This document shows positions 1 to 11,800 of a stretch of DNA of 64,000 nucleotides, piece by piece (position 1 is the stretch's first letter; each line of letters begins with the position of its first letter). Position numbers and translations under genes: made by a program. The DNA is from Pelargonium tetragonum (taxonomy: Eukaryota > Streptophyta > Magnoliopsida > Geraniales > Geraniaceae). Where the stretch lies: positions 29,527 through 93,526 of the forward strand of contig JAYMTL010000076.1 in the NCBI GenBank assembly GCA_036897445.1, in the 5' to 3' direction. The notes under the pieces are model-generated. The model made no database searches. It had not been told where the DNA came from and worked only from the letters and a program-made list of their open reading frames with translations.

Positions 1-2306
1 CTAAACTTTCGCCTGTTTGCACTCTTTAATCTTCTGTTTTAATAATTGAAACGAGATACTATCTATTTTAACCTAATTTTAACAAAACTATTTTCACAAG
101 AAATCCTTTTTATCAAAAATTAAGATTTATTTATCTACTTTTATCTTAGTTTTACTAAACTCTCTAAAAATTCGTACTGTAATTAAACTACTCTCAACTA
201 AGATTCCTCCTTAGTGTATCCTTATTTTCTTTCGTACCCTATTAAACTTTATTTGTTATAACAAGAAGGGTCTCGTAGTGCTTCATTAGAATCTTTTATT
301 ACATTTATTAGCTCTTATTCGTGTTAGAAAGTTTTATGGTCTGTTTATTTCTTTTCTCAACAACTCCCAATACTGTGATCTAGTAACGGACAAATTTGAT
401 TTATATATATAAGTTTAGCCTGCTCTTATGAAATGTCAATACAAGCAAGGGGTACCCGAATTGAGGCTCCGTTTAATTTCTTGCTCATCGACAATAAAAT
501 AAAGAGTGAGTAAACTTTACCTAGAATTAGAAGCGAATACTTGGGGCACTCTTGTCTACTTAGGAATCTCTATATAAAAGATGACAAAAAGAATAACACA
601 AAAAGAAAGGGCCGCCCTTGGGTTTTTAGCATCTAGACACCCTACTAGTAGAGGCCCCTGTTAATAGCTCTACCCAGCTTCACTTGAAAACCCTTCCGGC
701 TTCCGGTAAGAACTTTACTACAAAACTACAAACTGTATAGGAACCCCTTGTCCTTAAAAAGAGCTCAGATCCGAAAGTTAATAAGATAGGTCTTAACGCT
801 GCGATTGCTAGAGTATAATATTAGGTATTCGGCTAAAAGGCTCCAATTTAGCTTTGTTTAGTACTTCTCCTATTTGTATTCCTAGATATCGACTGGATCG
901 GGATTCTCCTTATTGTAATCAAGAGAGGTTTTTTATATGAGTAACTAAGAAAAGTACTCTAGAAACCTTGTGGAATGCGCAGAAACTTCTACCGTATATG
1001 CCCAAGGAATAAAAATGCAAAATAAAGTCGTTTAACTAGCCTGGGCCCCTTGGTGGTTTATAGCGAAACCATACTAAAGCTAGGTTTCTTTGTATGAAAT
1101 TTAGAAGCTCCCGTTTAGAAAAGTGAATTGGTGATAATAAAAGTAAAGAAGCCTACTGGGTTGCTATTTTACAAAAGGATCCAAATTTGATTTATAATAA
1201 AAGGATCCAAAAATGAATCATACTACATAACGAAGAGTCTGGCCCTGCCCGAGGTTTAACAGGAAAACTTCTAGCTATTTTCTTTTCAGATCTCCCGCGG
1301 CTACGGGTAAGGCTTCCTATTAAAAATCCCTGGGTTGGGTAACGCTAAAGGTAATGTAATTAATAGAACTTCCTTGCAAAGAAATTTAGAGACCCGGTAG
1401 TGGAGGAGTAGAAGGGGCTACTTCATTTGTTAGGAAAACTTTAAGGTTAATTTGCAGTGTTTTGCTTAGTAATTACAAGAGCCTGCAGAATTTTAGGGGT
1501 ACCCTGTAGCTAACTTAAAATTCGTAAGTCAATTTTTAAAGGATTCTAATTCTAATAGGTACATAATTTAGCATAAAGGATTTCCTTATATTGCGGGTCA
1601 TTACTGGAGGTTTCTAGGCTGTAATATATTTTATGAACAAGGTCAATTTTATTTAGAAAAAATTGCTGGATATTAAATCCACTCTTTTTTATAAATAGTA
1701 ATATTGTATACATAGTCTAAGCCTTAATTAATAAAGTAAACACAAAACTACTGTTATATGACCTAGCAATTAATAGTTTAGTTATTATTAAGAATTCGTT
1801 GTAGGGCTGTTATAGATATAGAAAACATAACTACTAAAAAAGTAATTGCGCCCTTATCAGCTGAAAATCTTGGTTGTACAAATTGCAAAACTCTTGTAAA
1901 TATAGATTCTAAAAGTTGTTAGTAACTAGAGTAAAAAAAGAAAAGCAAAAAATTGCCCTGATATAAACCCCGCGCTATATAACTTCGTATAATCATACGC
2001 GAGTAGTCCAACTGGACTTTGAAAAGAATAAGGAGCGCAAAGGAAGATTATATCCGTTTTGTTTGTGCTTGAATAGAAAGAGATTTTTTGAGACTTATTT
2101 CGTAAGGTATAAATAAGACGGATCTAGCTCTAGTTAAGTTTTTTACTTAATTTCAGAGGGCTTCTCTCACTTGCTTTTTTCTAGTGCAAAGAGTCAAAAA
2201 AGGAGGTTGGCATCTAAGTTTTATATAAATAGATTCTTTATTACGGATAGAAGTCAAGTATTGTTATTAACATTTTTATAAAAGCACAGACTTAGAGTAG
2301 AAGGGG
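1..2306. other. Non-coding AT-rich DNA
   Basis: I see no gene here. No frame reaches 60 codons. The stretch contains short G+C palindromes between A- and T-rich flanks (for example GGGCCC at 1043-1048 and GGGGCTCC at 2304-2311) and one copy of the 14-nt dyad motif at 1349-1362. Confidence 0.7.
1349..1362 (+). repeat. 14-nt dyad motif copy, AGG-TAAT-GTA-ATTA
   Basis: Sequence AGGTAATGTAATTA. The arms TAAT and ATTA are perfect reverse complements around a 3-nt centre. The same 14 bases occur at 63198-63211 and, on the other strand, at 44345-44358 and 58335-58348. Confidence 0.7.
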
Positions 2307-2379
2307 GCTCCATATAGCTCAGCATACAAGAGTTCGTTTCTTTTCAAGAGCATAAGACTGGGAATTGACTCCAGTAAGT
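2307..2379 (+). pseudogene. tRNA-like remnant, resembles plastid trnE(UUC)
   Basis: The segment reads like a decayed tRNA. A D-arm-like start (TATAGCTCAGC, 2313-2323) is followed by an anticodon-like arm with loop TTTTCAA at 2341-2347, which would present UUC. A T-arm follows with stem CTGGG/TCCAG (2358-2362 and 2370-2374, one G-T pair) around the 7-nt loop AATTGAC. The T-loop and the stretch after the anticodon resemble plastid trnE as I recall it (loop ATTCGAC). The anticodon stem holds only partly and I could not pair the acceptor ends, so it is unlikely to function. The identity rests on recalled sequence and remains tentative. Confidence 0.35.
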
Positions 2380-4459
2380 ACTAAAAACTTCTAAGATATT
2401 CTATGGATTTGCAGTGTAAGTGGGTTCTATATTTGTAAGAGAAGTCCTTAATTTGACTTGCACTGACTGATAGAGAAATAACTAAGAGAACGTAACAGGT
2501 AAATAGTAAACCTTTAAATACGGATTGTACAGCCCTTTTTGATACATATAATGCACTTTCTTTCGGGGGCTCCTCCGATGAAAATTTCCCAAAAAGGATA
2601 ATAACTGCATATCTAGCTTAAATGAATCTCGTCAAGAGAGTTGCCTTCAAAAAGGGGGCCCCTGACTTTGTACTGTCCTAATAAAAGCATCTTTGACTAA
2701 CGGGAATCCCTTACTTGAGTTGAAAGGGATTTAGTCAGTTCATAATTAATAAGTAGGACACCTAAAAACCGATAACCGGATTCCACTTTGGAATGCACGA
2801 GCTACTTTCGCAGGAACTCCCACAATTTCCTATAGTATCTGGATATCCCATACATATTAAGGCCCTTCCGTTTTATATTAAAAAAATACTAACACAAAAG
2901 CGAAGTGTCTTATCTAGATCTTTAGTTTTGAATTTGGCAGGATAGTAAACTAGAGTCCTGTTTGTTTTTGGAATCCCCCTTTCCCAATGTAGAAAAACTT
3001 TCTTTAGTGGGTACTCGAGTAATAAGGATAATTCGTGTCACCTTTATATTATGTTGTAAGTTAATTAGCATAGCTCAAGAGAAAGCAATCGTAGTATGTA
3101 AATAGTAAATCAAGAGAGATTCATGAACTTCTTTTTAATCTCTCAGAGTCAGAGGTAGGGCATACTATTCCTATATATATCTCAGCTTCATTTTATGTGA
3201 GTTTCTTGGTTAGTACTCTTTTTTTGTTGCTAAAACCCTACTCTATCTTGCAGTGTAAAAAAAGATTGAGAAAAGATAAACATTTTGGTCAGAGAACGCC
3301 TATAATGGTATAAGGATTAAAAGTAGTAAGTATTGCGAGAATAACTTATATTATAAGTGGTAATACCAGCTCTAAACGTTAGATAAAGTTAAGAAAATGC
3401 GCTTCTTCAAGGGGTTTTTTATATAGGTTTTTCAGACAGGGATCCTTTAGGCTTTATAAAGATCCCATTCTTAGACAGGGTTAGCTTGCTTTAGGGTTTC
3501 GGATTTGCGATTCTTTTATAAATGCTTAGAAATTGGGTTCCGTTTCTAGATTTTGTTATATCAAAAGTCAAAAGATTCTTAACGGAGTCGTAAGTAATCA
3601 AGTTCACAGAGAAGGGGCCTCTGTTTATTTGGATTTTTTAGGGACGCAACGGAGACCTTTAAGCTATAAGCAGCTGCTTGACCAAAAGGAAATCTCTTGA
3701 AAAGGGATTGTCCGACTACTTTTCCTATTCCTATATTTGTAAGCGTCTATATATTATATTAGCATATGCTTTTTTTACCCCGCCTTTTCTTTTTTATTTA
3801 CTTTCTTAAAAAAGAGGGGTATGGAGTTAGCTCCTGAATTATAAAAAAGATATACTACGTTTATGTAGTCTCAGATCTAATGAGTAAAAGTCAAAAACCC
3901 TATTCTATTAAAAATTCCCTATTACAAGCAAAAAGCAGCAGCTCCCAGTTTTTTGCATTAACTCCTTTCAAAGGAAATAAGAAGAAAGATAAAGCTATTG
4001 GTACAGAAGAGGATACTTTAAAAAGATTAAAAGGGTCCCAAGGAACTCTAGTATAGCACACAAGAGGAGTATATAGGCACAGGCAAATAAAATTCAAATC
4101 CTGCTAATCTCAATTCACAACTTTTAAAAAGTATTAGAAAACTTTAAAGGATCATAGCACATATGCGTAAGGGGCCCCTTTTTATATTTTTATAATCTAG
4201 TCTTTCGTTTAAATAGAGGAACGTCTTATCCATAGCTATGAAATTAACGAGCTATATCTCTTAAAGAAAAAAGTAAAAGCAAAGCCCTTTTAGACACGGG
4301 CTACCTCCTTTTTTTAAAAAAGAGAAACTGTATAATACTCGGTAAAACTTTGAAGCTTCAATCAGTAGCACGTAGGTTCAAATCTTAATTTATCACTTTA
4401 TCCTTATTAATTACACACTCTTTTGCTATGAATATGAATCCCATTTTGTTCGACAAGGA
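2380..4459. other. Non-coding AT-rich DNA
   Basis: Nothing gene-like is visible. The only open frame above 60 codons (3900-4097, minus) is of chance length and has no recognisable motif. G+C palindromes are present at 2566-2573 (GGGGCTCC), 2656-2661 and 4172-4177 (GGGCCC). Confidence 0.65.
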
Positions 4460-4675
4460 ATTTTCTGGGACCTATAACTTAGAATAATTCGCAGCTTTAG
4501 CTATTGAGCGCGAACGTTCTCAAACTATATAGAATGTGACTTCGAATCTCGCCTTATTTTTATGGAAATACTCCTTGGGTTTTAGTAGGTGCCTTAAAGA
4601 GTGACTGCTTTATAAAGATTCCCACTTTAATAACCTAGTGAATTTGGCACATTGATTGGCGGGTACAGTGCTCCT
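4460..4675 (+). repeat. Diverged dispersed repeat, copy A
   Basis: This segment aligns collinearly with 16444-16666. The first 30 bases (4461-4490) are identical to 16444-16473. Further on, shared blocks in the same order include GGAATACTC-like, AAAGAGTGAC and ATTCCC.CTTTAATTTAA-like stretches, separated by small insertions and deletions. The similarity does not continue upstream of the 30-bp core. I do not recognise a gene in either copy. The pattern fits an old duplication that has since decayed. Confidence 0.6.
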
Positions 4676-7600
4676 AAAAATCGTAAAATGTCAGAAGTTC
4701 AAGTCTTATGGACGTTTCCGTGTAATTTTATCTTCCATAATTTCTTAAGTTATTTATATATAAAGCTATAAAGTAAGGGTTACTCCTTTGTCTTTGTTTC
4801 CAGGGTTTACTCGGCTAATAAAAAAAAAGCTAGGAGGAGTTTCTACTTGCTGTTTCCAGTTTTTGAGTCTTAAGAAAACAAGCAGTACAAATAAGAGGAA
4901 AGTGATAGCTTTGGAGAATTTTTTAGGTATAACTGCTAATAAAATAGGTAGTACAAAGATTTAGGAAGTTATACTTATTAAGAAGGCATAGCTCATAAGA
5001 AAAGGTATTAGGATCGGTCTAGGTTTCCCTTGTAGGATGTAATAAGATCACTCTAAAGCTAGAAGTAAGGCTTCTTGTCTTTCTGAATCAAGTGTAAGTG
5101 TAATAAATAAGGTAATGAGTATAAAGAGGATCCTCAAGGAATATAATATACGGATAAAATAGAAAGACTAAAGTCGGTTAGCTCTAGATAGAGTAAATAA
5201 CTAAAGCTCTTGTATCTCAAATGAGGGCATACCAAGGAAGCATACCCATAAGAAGAGTATCTATAAGACGGGTACTAAGACCTAGAAGAGGGCTCCTATA
5301 CTAAGGTGTTGATAGGAGGAAGAGTTTTAGAGTAGGGCTACAAGTAGTAAGATACAGAATAGAAGTATAGCTCTAGATACCAAATATTAGAAAACAAGTA
5401 GAAAGCATTTCCTTATCAGCCGGTAAAAGCATTCTTGATACAATTCTGTTTAGTAAAGGATAACAATAGGCTGCGCAATGAGTGTAAGAATCAAAAATTT
5501 AATGGGTTATAGGATCTAATCCTGAAAGTATGGTATGGATTTACGTGAAATAGGGATCCCGCCTTGTATGAAATAAGAATGAGACACCCGCAGTGCTAGT
5601 TATAGGAAGCCGTTAGTGCTGGATCGGGCCCCTGTTCTAAGAAATTCTATTTTCAAATAAATCCAAGGGAATTTTTTAAATCCGCTGTTAGGAACTTGGT
5701 ATCTCTACATAAATTAAAAAGAACTATGAGTTCTCTTTAACATATCATATCGGGATAAATTGACAATAACAAGATACAACTAGTGACTCAAATTAACCTT
5801 AAAGATATTTCCTATGTAAAAAAAAGCCAAATTAGGAATTCCGGCAATGCCTTAAACAAGGACTTTTCCTAATAAAAAGCACAACTTCTCCTGAATTAAT
5901 CTTGTGGAAATTTCCTTTGCTTCTCACATTATATAAAAAATGACTTTTAACAGGAATCGAAAGTCTCGTTCTGCTATAAATTTCCAAGGGCCCTGTATAA
6001 AAAAAAATGGATAGGGCTAATTTGAGTAAACTTAACGGATTTTTAAGAAAGCAAAGCTAAAGAAGGGGTCTTATTTAAATTCCCTAAGATTCCTTGATTA
6101 CATCTACTCCGTTTAGTCAAAACGAGACAAATTAGTCCAAAACACAAGGTTAATTTCACTTTTTATTGTGTGTGAGTTCACTTCTAGGCAAGCTCTTGTA
6201 GGGGTGGATCTGGAATAAATAAAGATCTCTTATTCTCACTCTTCTATCTGGATTACCTTTAGTTAGTGAGATTCAATATGAAAATGAAATCTCCCTTGTC
6301 TTGTCCAGAGATGCAGATACACGAATCCCGACAAGAAAAAAAGTAAGCGTTATAGTCTTACTAGGATATTCTATCCGTTTGTTTACAAAATCTTTTACAT
6401 TTAGGTAATGCTAAAGCCTAAAAAACTCAGGTATCCTGCCGCTCGGGTAATGCCACGCATTCTTTTACTTTAGTTTATTCCAAAGCTTTGCCCTTGTGAC
6501 TCTAGACTTTATTCTGCTCTGATAAATTCAAAAGGGGAACAAAAGAACTTCGGTAGCACTTAGCAGGCTTTACTTTATAAGGCATTAATACGGCAGCTTT
6601 TTTTTATTAATTCGTGTTTTGATATCGGTTCCTCTGAACCTGGATACAATATTATAGGTTCTACTTTTATCGGATTTTTTAATAAAAAACCTTTTTTAGT
6701 ATTATTTGCAAGGTTTTTCTTGGCCGGAGATTTGACTTCTTGTCGAACATAATGCACTGAGTAGTAAAATGGCATGGAGCCAAGTGGGGGTTACCGAGCT
6801 GTTAAAAGGACCTTGTTTTAATAATATCGGAGTGTCTGGTACCAGTTATTATAGTGAGATATGGTTAGAAATTGGGTAATAAAAAGACTCCTTCATAGAA
6901 GCGGGATAGCCGTTTCAGCAGGATTTCTAGGATATGTACAATTTAGAAGAATCCAGGTGACAATGGCAACCCCATATATATATATATATTAGGGTTAGGG
7001 GGTGGTTAAAAAAGAAATAATAAAAGCACTTTAACAATTGCAGAAGGGTCTCGTTTGCTTGTAAACTTCACCTGGGGTGCGGTAGCTAGGAGGGTTTCTC
7101 TTCGATTCATGTACGATCTTTAAGTATTTTCTTTTCTCTGTAATCTTATAAAAATAGGTGTAATTCCGGATTCACATAAACAAGGGATTCCCTTACCCGT
7201 AAATACCTCGTATCTATCATATCTATATATATCTACTTGTATCATAAGTTTCCCACCCTATAAATAAAGTCTTCCTTGATCCTCAGTAAAAGAAAAGCTT
7301 GGTTTAGCAAAGGCGAGTTATTTACACCGACTCAGGATATTCCATAATCAAAGCTCCCTTACTTATAACCTTTTAGTTATGCTAAATTTTCAAGTTGGTA
7401 CTACCAAAAAGGGAAAAGCCGGATGGCATAGCTTTTATTTTATTGTGTTATAACAATTTATTATAAAGTCAAACGAAGAGGACTTAATTTAGTACAGAAA
7501 TTGTATATGAAAAACTACGGAGGAAACTTCGAAATGGATTAAACATTAGACTTAACCTTGCAGAGCTGCCTGAGAATAAGCTAGCTCTCTCTAGAGTCAA

Positions 7601-8870
7601 GAAACCTGATATCTAAAATCTAATAAAGGGTTTTAAAAGAGATAAAACGGAGTATCTAATATATACAAATAAAAAATCCCTTTGTGTACGGTATTTTCAA
7701 GGAGTTTCACACTAGTAAAGTTTTATAACCGGAACCAAGAGGAAGATAAAAGTGCAACCCTACTCGCTTAACCTTGGGGTATATATGCCCTAATTAAAAG
7801 GGAAATGCAGGATACCCTATAACCAACAACGAAAAAAGGTTTTAACTCCATTTCATTTACTGGAAAATTACTAACTTTCCTTATCTTCCTTAATGTTTTT
7901 TTTAAAGCCCCTCTCCACGCCTTATAATTCTCAACACCTTAAAAAATCTGAAACCCCAGACTCTCAAATTGGAAAAGACTCTACCTCGAGCATTCCTTAG
8001 GCTCCTCCCTAACCTAATTAAATTCTTACTTGTTAGGGATTTTCCTTAGTTTGTACTGGATTTCTTAGTCTTTGGAGCTATCTTATTCATAGCCTGTACT
8101 TACACCTTTCCTATAACCTGGACTCTCTACCTGTATCCTGGGAGCTTTACCTTAGAGGCCCGTACTTACTCTATCTATTCTCTTTGTCGGAAACTACTTA
8201 CCTCCTCTCATACCCTTATTCATAACTTGTAGCTTATGCGTAATATCCAGACCTCCTAAAATGCAAATAAATATCAGGGAACTTTAATTGTCTCGTAAAC
8301 CTAGCATTAGACTTATAATATCCAAAAAGAAAAAGATCCCCTTCTCCTTATAATTATTAAATTTTACAATTTCCTCGGTTTCTCCTTTTATTTCATTTTT
8401 CGCAGAGTACCCTTTATCTTATCCTACCTCGACAGCCTTACTTGTAAAGAACCTCATATTTTGGTTGAATAAGAATTTATACTATAGATTTTCTAAGGCC
8501 TGAAAGGTTGAGTACTCACTTCAACATTTGAAATATCACGAGCCTCGACAGGTTTCATGTGTGTCTTTTCTAATAGTTTAGAAATTAGAACTTCTGTATT
8601 CGGTTTCTGTATTCTCTAGCGAGTATATTCCGCCTAAAATCACTCCTAACAAATCCACAAGGATTCCTACTTAGTCAAGGTAAAGGCTTAACAAAAAGCA
8701 AGGTAATGCAATTATAGTTCTTCTTTGTTTTGAAGCAAGTCAACAAGGAAACTTCGATATTTTAAACAAAGGCAAGCCTAAGAAATGTAGAGTATAGGAT
8801 ATAAAAAAGGAGAGGCTAGGTTCTTGGAAGTTTTATTTATAGATTATAATATATATAATAGAAAGGGGCA
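4676..8870. other. Non-coding AT-rich DNA
   Basis: No gene is recognised. The stretch includes an (AT)n run at about 6974-6990, followed directly by two TTAGGG units. GGGCCC palindromes lie at 5626-5631 and 5988-5993, and a dyad motif at 8701-8714. The 66-codon open frame at 6575-6775 (minus) is of chance length. Confidence 0.65.
8701..8714 (+). repeat. 14-nt dyad motif copy, AGG-TAAT-GCA-ATTA
   Basis: Sequence AGGTAATGCAATTA, with matching TAAT/ATTA arms. A near copy with AAG in place of AGG lies at 60101-60114. Confidence 0.65.
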
Positions 8871-8894
8871 GGCAACTTCTTTTAAGAAGTTGCC
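8871..8894. repeat. Perfect 10-bp hairpin
   Basis: The arms GGCAACTTCT (8871-8880) and AGAAGTTGCC (8885-8894) are perfect complements around a TTTA loop. No gene flanks it, so I do not call it a terminator. It could still form a stable RNA or single-strand DNA hairpin. Confidence 0.75.
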
Positions 8895-11800
8895 GAGGGA
8901 GACTTCGAGCTTTTCTAATTGTTGAGTTTTCTTATTCTAGCTAGAGGTTTTCGCTATGCAATATCGATTGCAAATTTCAAATTAAAACAAATAGAATTCA
9001 AATAACTTAAGTTAAAGCGAGAGCAAGCCCCCTTGGAAGTATTGCCCGTTATAGTTTAATGAGGTAATTTCTTGTTGATGAAAGGTGAAATTATGCTACT
9101 TGGCAAGAGGTATAAGGAGTCCCGTTTACTCCTTTTTGAAAGACCAGGCCTCTAAAAATTCGCAGTTTATAGACTCCAGGGCTTTATCCAGCCAAAAAGC
9201 CTAGATTGCAGTTAACACTATATTTTCTTTCTATTTTTATAAATAGAGCTCCTCTTTCTGACCAATTATCGTTATTTGCGATCTAAGATACGTCATTCTT
9301 TTGAGTAGTTTAGTTTTAGGAATAGAAAGAAAGCTTGTATACAAGCAGGCCCTGTAAGGAAAACTATATCCGTCACACCCTCTAAAAGTTAGCCTTACAT
9401 TTTAGTTACTTTATTTAGATTTAGTCAAATTCTGGCATTTTATAACGAAGCTTTGCTTTTGTTGTATAAGGGGCCCTCTCCCTTTTCAGTCAGGTGTTAA
9501 AAATAGTCTTTAGGTTAAGCAAAAAACAAATTAAAATAGAAAGTGGGTTCTTGTCATGTATCAGTTCGGAGATCTTAAATTAGTATGCTCAGGATCTCAA
9601 ACTCAAAAGTAATTAATCTGCAACTACAGGCAAAAGGTTTCCTTTTAAGATAATGTCTTGCGTTTCATTTTAAAGTATTCTTCTTGAACAAAGGAACTAA
9701 AATTTCTGGCATGTTATACATCTTTTTACGACAAATATATAATATAAAGGATACCCACAGGCACTAGCTAGAATTAAGAAGTGTACGCCATTAGGAAATT
9801 TTTTTTAGGACCCTCTGGTCTTTTATCTCTACCTGAACTTTGATACCTACAAGCATTTAGTAAGATTTTATTATAGGTCTGCTCAGTTACTAAATTACAC
9901 TCTCAAATTTTCTTTTTATAGAAATAAATCCCAAAAAGAAATACTGGCTACAGTTCTTGATTCTCTCTAAGGGTATACTTTTATTTAAAAGTATAGTACT
10001 GAGTTATATTAAATTCCTGTAGCTCTCCTTGACTTTAAGTAAATAGTTTCAAAAAAGGATAAGGATAACGAATCTGTATTCATTTGAAAAGGGCTTTCGT
10101 TTATCAAGTTTTTTAGGTACCTCGTAAGCGGGTTTGAGGCTTTTAACGTTCTGTTTAAATATGTTTTAGAATCTCCTTCTTTAGAAAACTAACAGAACAA
10201 GGGTTTTCTTAAGGCATAAACAAGAAGGGTCCCATTATACTTTGAAATTTATAGAATAAAATCCTTAGACAAAGGAATAGACAATATTATCTATAACTAA
10301 CTAGTCCTATTCTTTTTAGTAAGAAAACACAGGCTAATAAAACAGGTAATACAAGGTTGTCCTAACGTAAGGTTAACTATACTAATCTTCCTTTTCGGGA
10401 CATATTATAGAATAGATATAAAACCTCTTACCTCGTTAACTATGTAGGCGCGGGGTGAAAGTCAAAGCCCTTGTTATACCTAAAGTTTACAATTACAACA
10501 AGCGAGACTGTTTGTCCTACTTATAAAAGGAATTCATATCACTAAATAAAACCTTGCTTCTACTAGAGCTATCGATACAACTTTCTCCTCAAATCCTAGA
10601 AACGGAGCACCGCAAAAACTTATAACATGCCAAAAGATTGTGTATATCGGGTAAACGTAAAATAATGAAAACTAGCTGGGTATGACTGACATTGCTTTCA
10701 AAAAAGGACGTAGGTTATAATCCTGCCAACCCGGGCTTTTAAGAGGGGAAGGGCTCTTTTTCTAACTTGTTCTTTCTTTTTCTGGATGTTTAAAAGGGGC
10801 GGGTAAGCGCGCGGTGAAATTCAAAATGATAAGATGTTGCCCTTTGACTAACTTATTTAAAAGGTGCCTATTCGGTCAGAACTAAGAAGTAAAAGCTCTA
10901 TCTGAGTTTTTAGTTAACAAAGAGCAACAGAATCCAAGTAGTTGTTTAAGGTAAGGGGTTTCCTTGTATTGCTTACTTATTCTGGTAGCCCTATTTCTGA
11001 AAAATAGAATAGGGTCAAAAAAACTTAAAAAGCGTATCAGAACATAAAAAGAGGGAGTCTTGTAAAGTAAAAAGGTTAAGTTGCCTCCTAGTTTTAACTC
11101 CTGGCCTGCGGCTCGAGTCGGATTTAGCTTATACCCCGGATCTTTAATGAAAGGATGGATAAAAAGTAGGCCCGAGACAAGTATAATAAGCCGTTACACC
11201 AATTACCCTAGAAAGAATCTGATGAGTAACAGTTATATAGTTAAGGAAAGGATATTGTAGTATAACTTTCTAAGCAGTTTTAGTTTTGTTATGGATAATG
11301 AATAATTGGAGTAAGCGATCCTTCTTAAAACTACTTTACAAATCAATATTTGGAAGTCTTGAAATTGTATGTACAACATCTAGAAAAGGTTATTTAGTTA
11401 ACTAGTCTTAATTGGTTGTTAATTCTTGTTTACCCAAGGAGTACGCGGAGATTGTACTAAAAACTAAAAAGAGGTGTATTAAGTTCGAAAAGCGCCGGAA
11501 GTGTAAGTAGTAGGTCGGGCAACAGGCTCCCGTAAAATCTATGAAAATTGACTTCGGTCTAACAAGAATTTCATAAGTCAAAGTTTTACCTCTTTCAAAG
11601 TTGTACGGGGACTCAGCTTCGATAGAACTTTAAGTCGTTTTTACTCAGGATAAAAGGAATGTACCGGTGTTTTCCTGCTGACAGTTCTTAATTTTGGATT
11701 TCAAAATCTAAGTTGCATCGGGCTCAAAAGCCTTGACCTCAATTTTCTGATGTTGCGAAAAAAGCACACTCTTCCTTATAATGAAATCTGGGTTGACAAA

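Noticed and set aside
6989-7000. Telomere-like TTAGGGTTAGGG
   Set aside because: Only two units inside the window, next to an AT microsatellite. No array is present.
10640-10730. tRNA with T-arm GTAGGTTATAATCCTGC
   Set aside because: The T-arm alone is good. No anticodon arm or acceptor pairing could be found.
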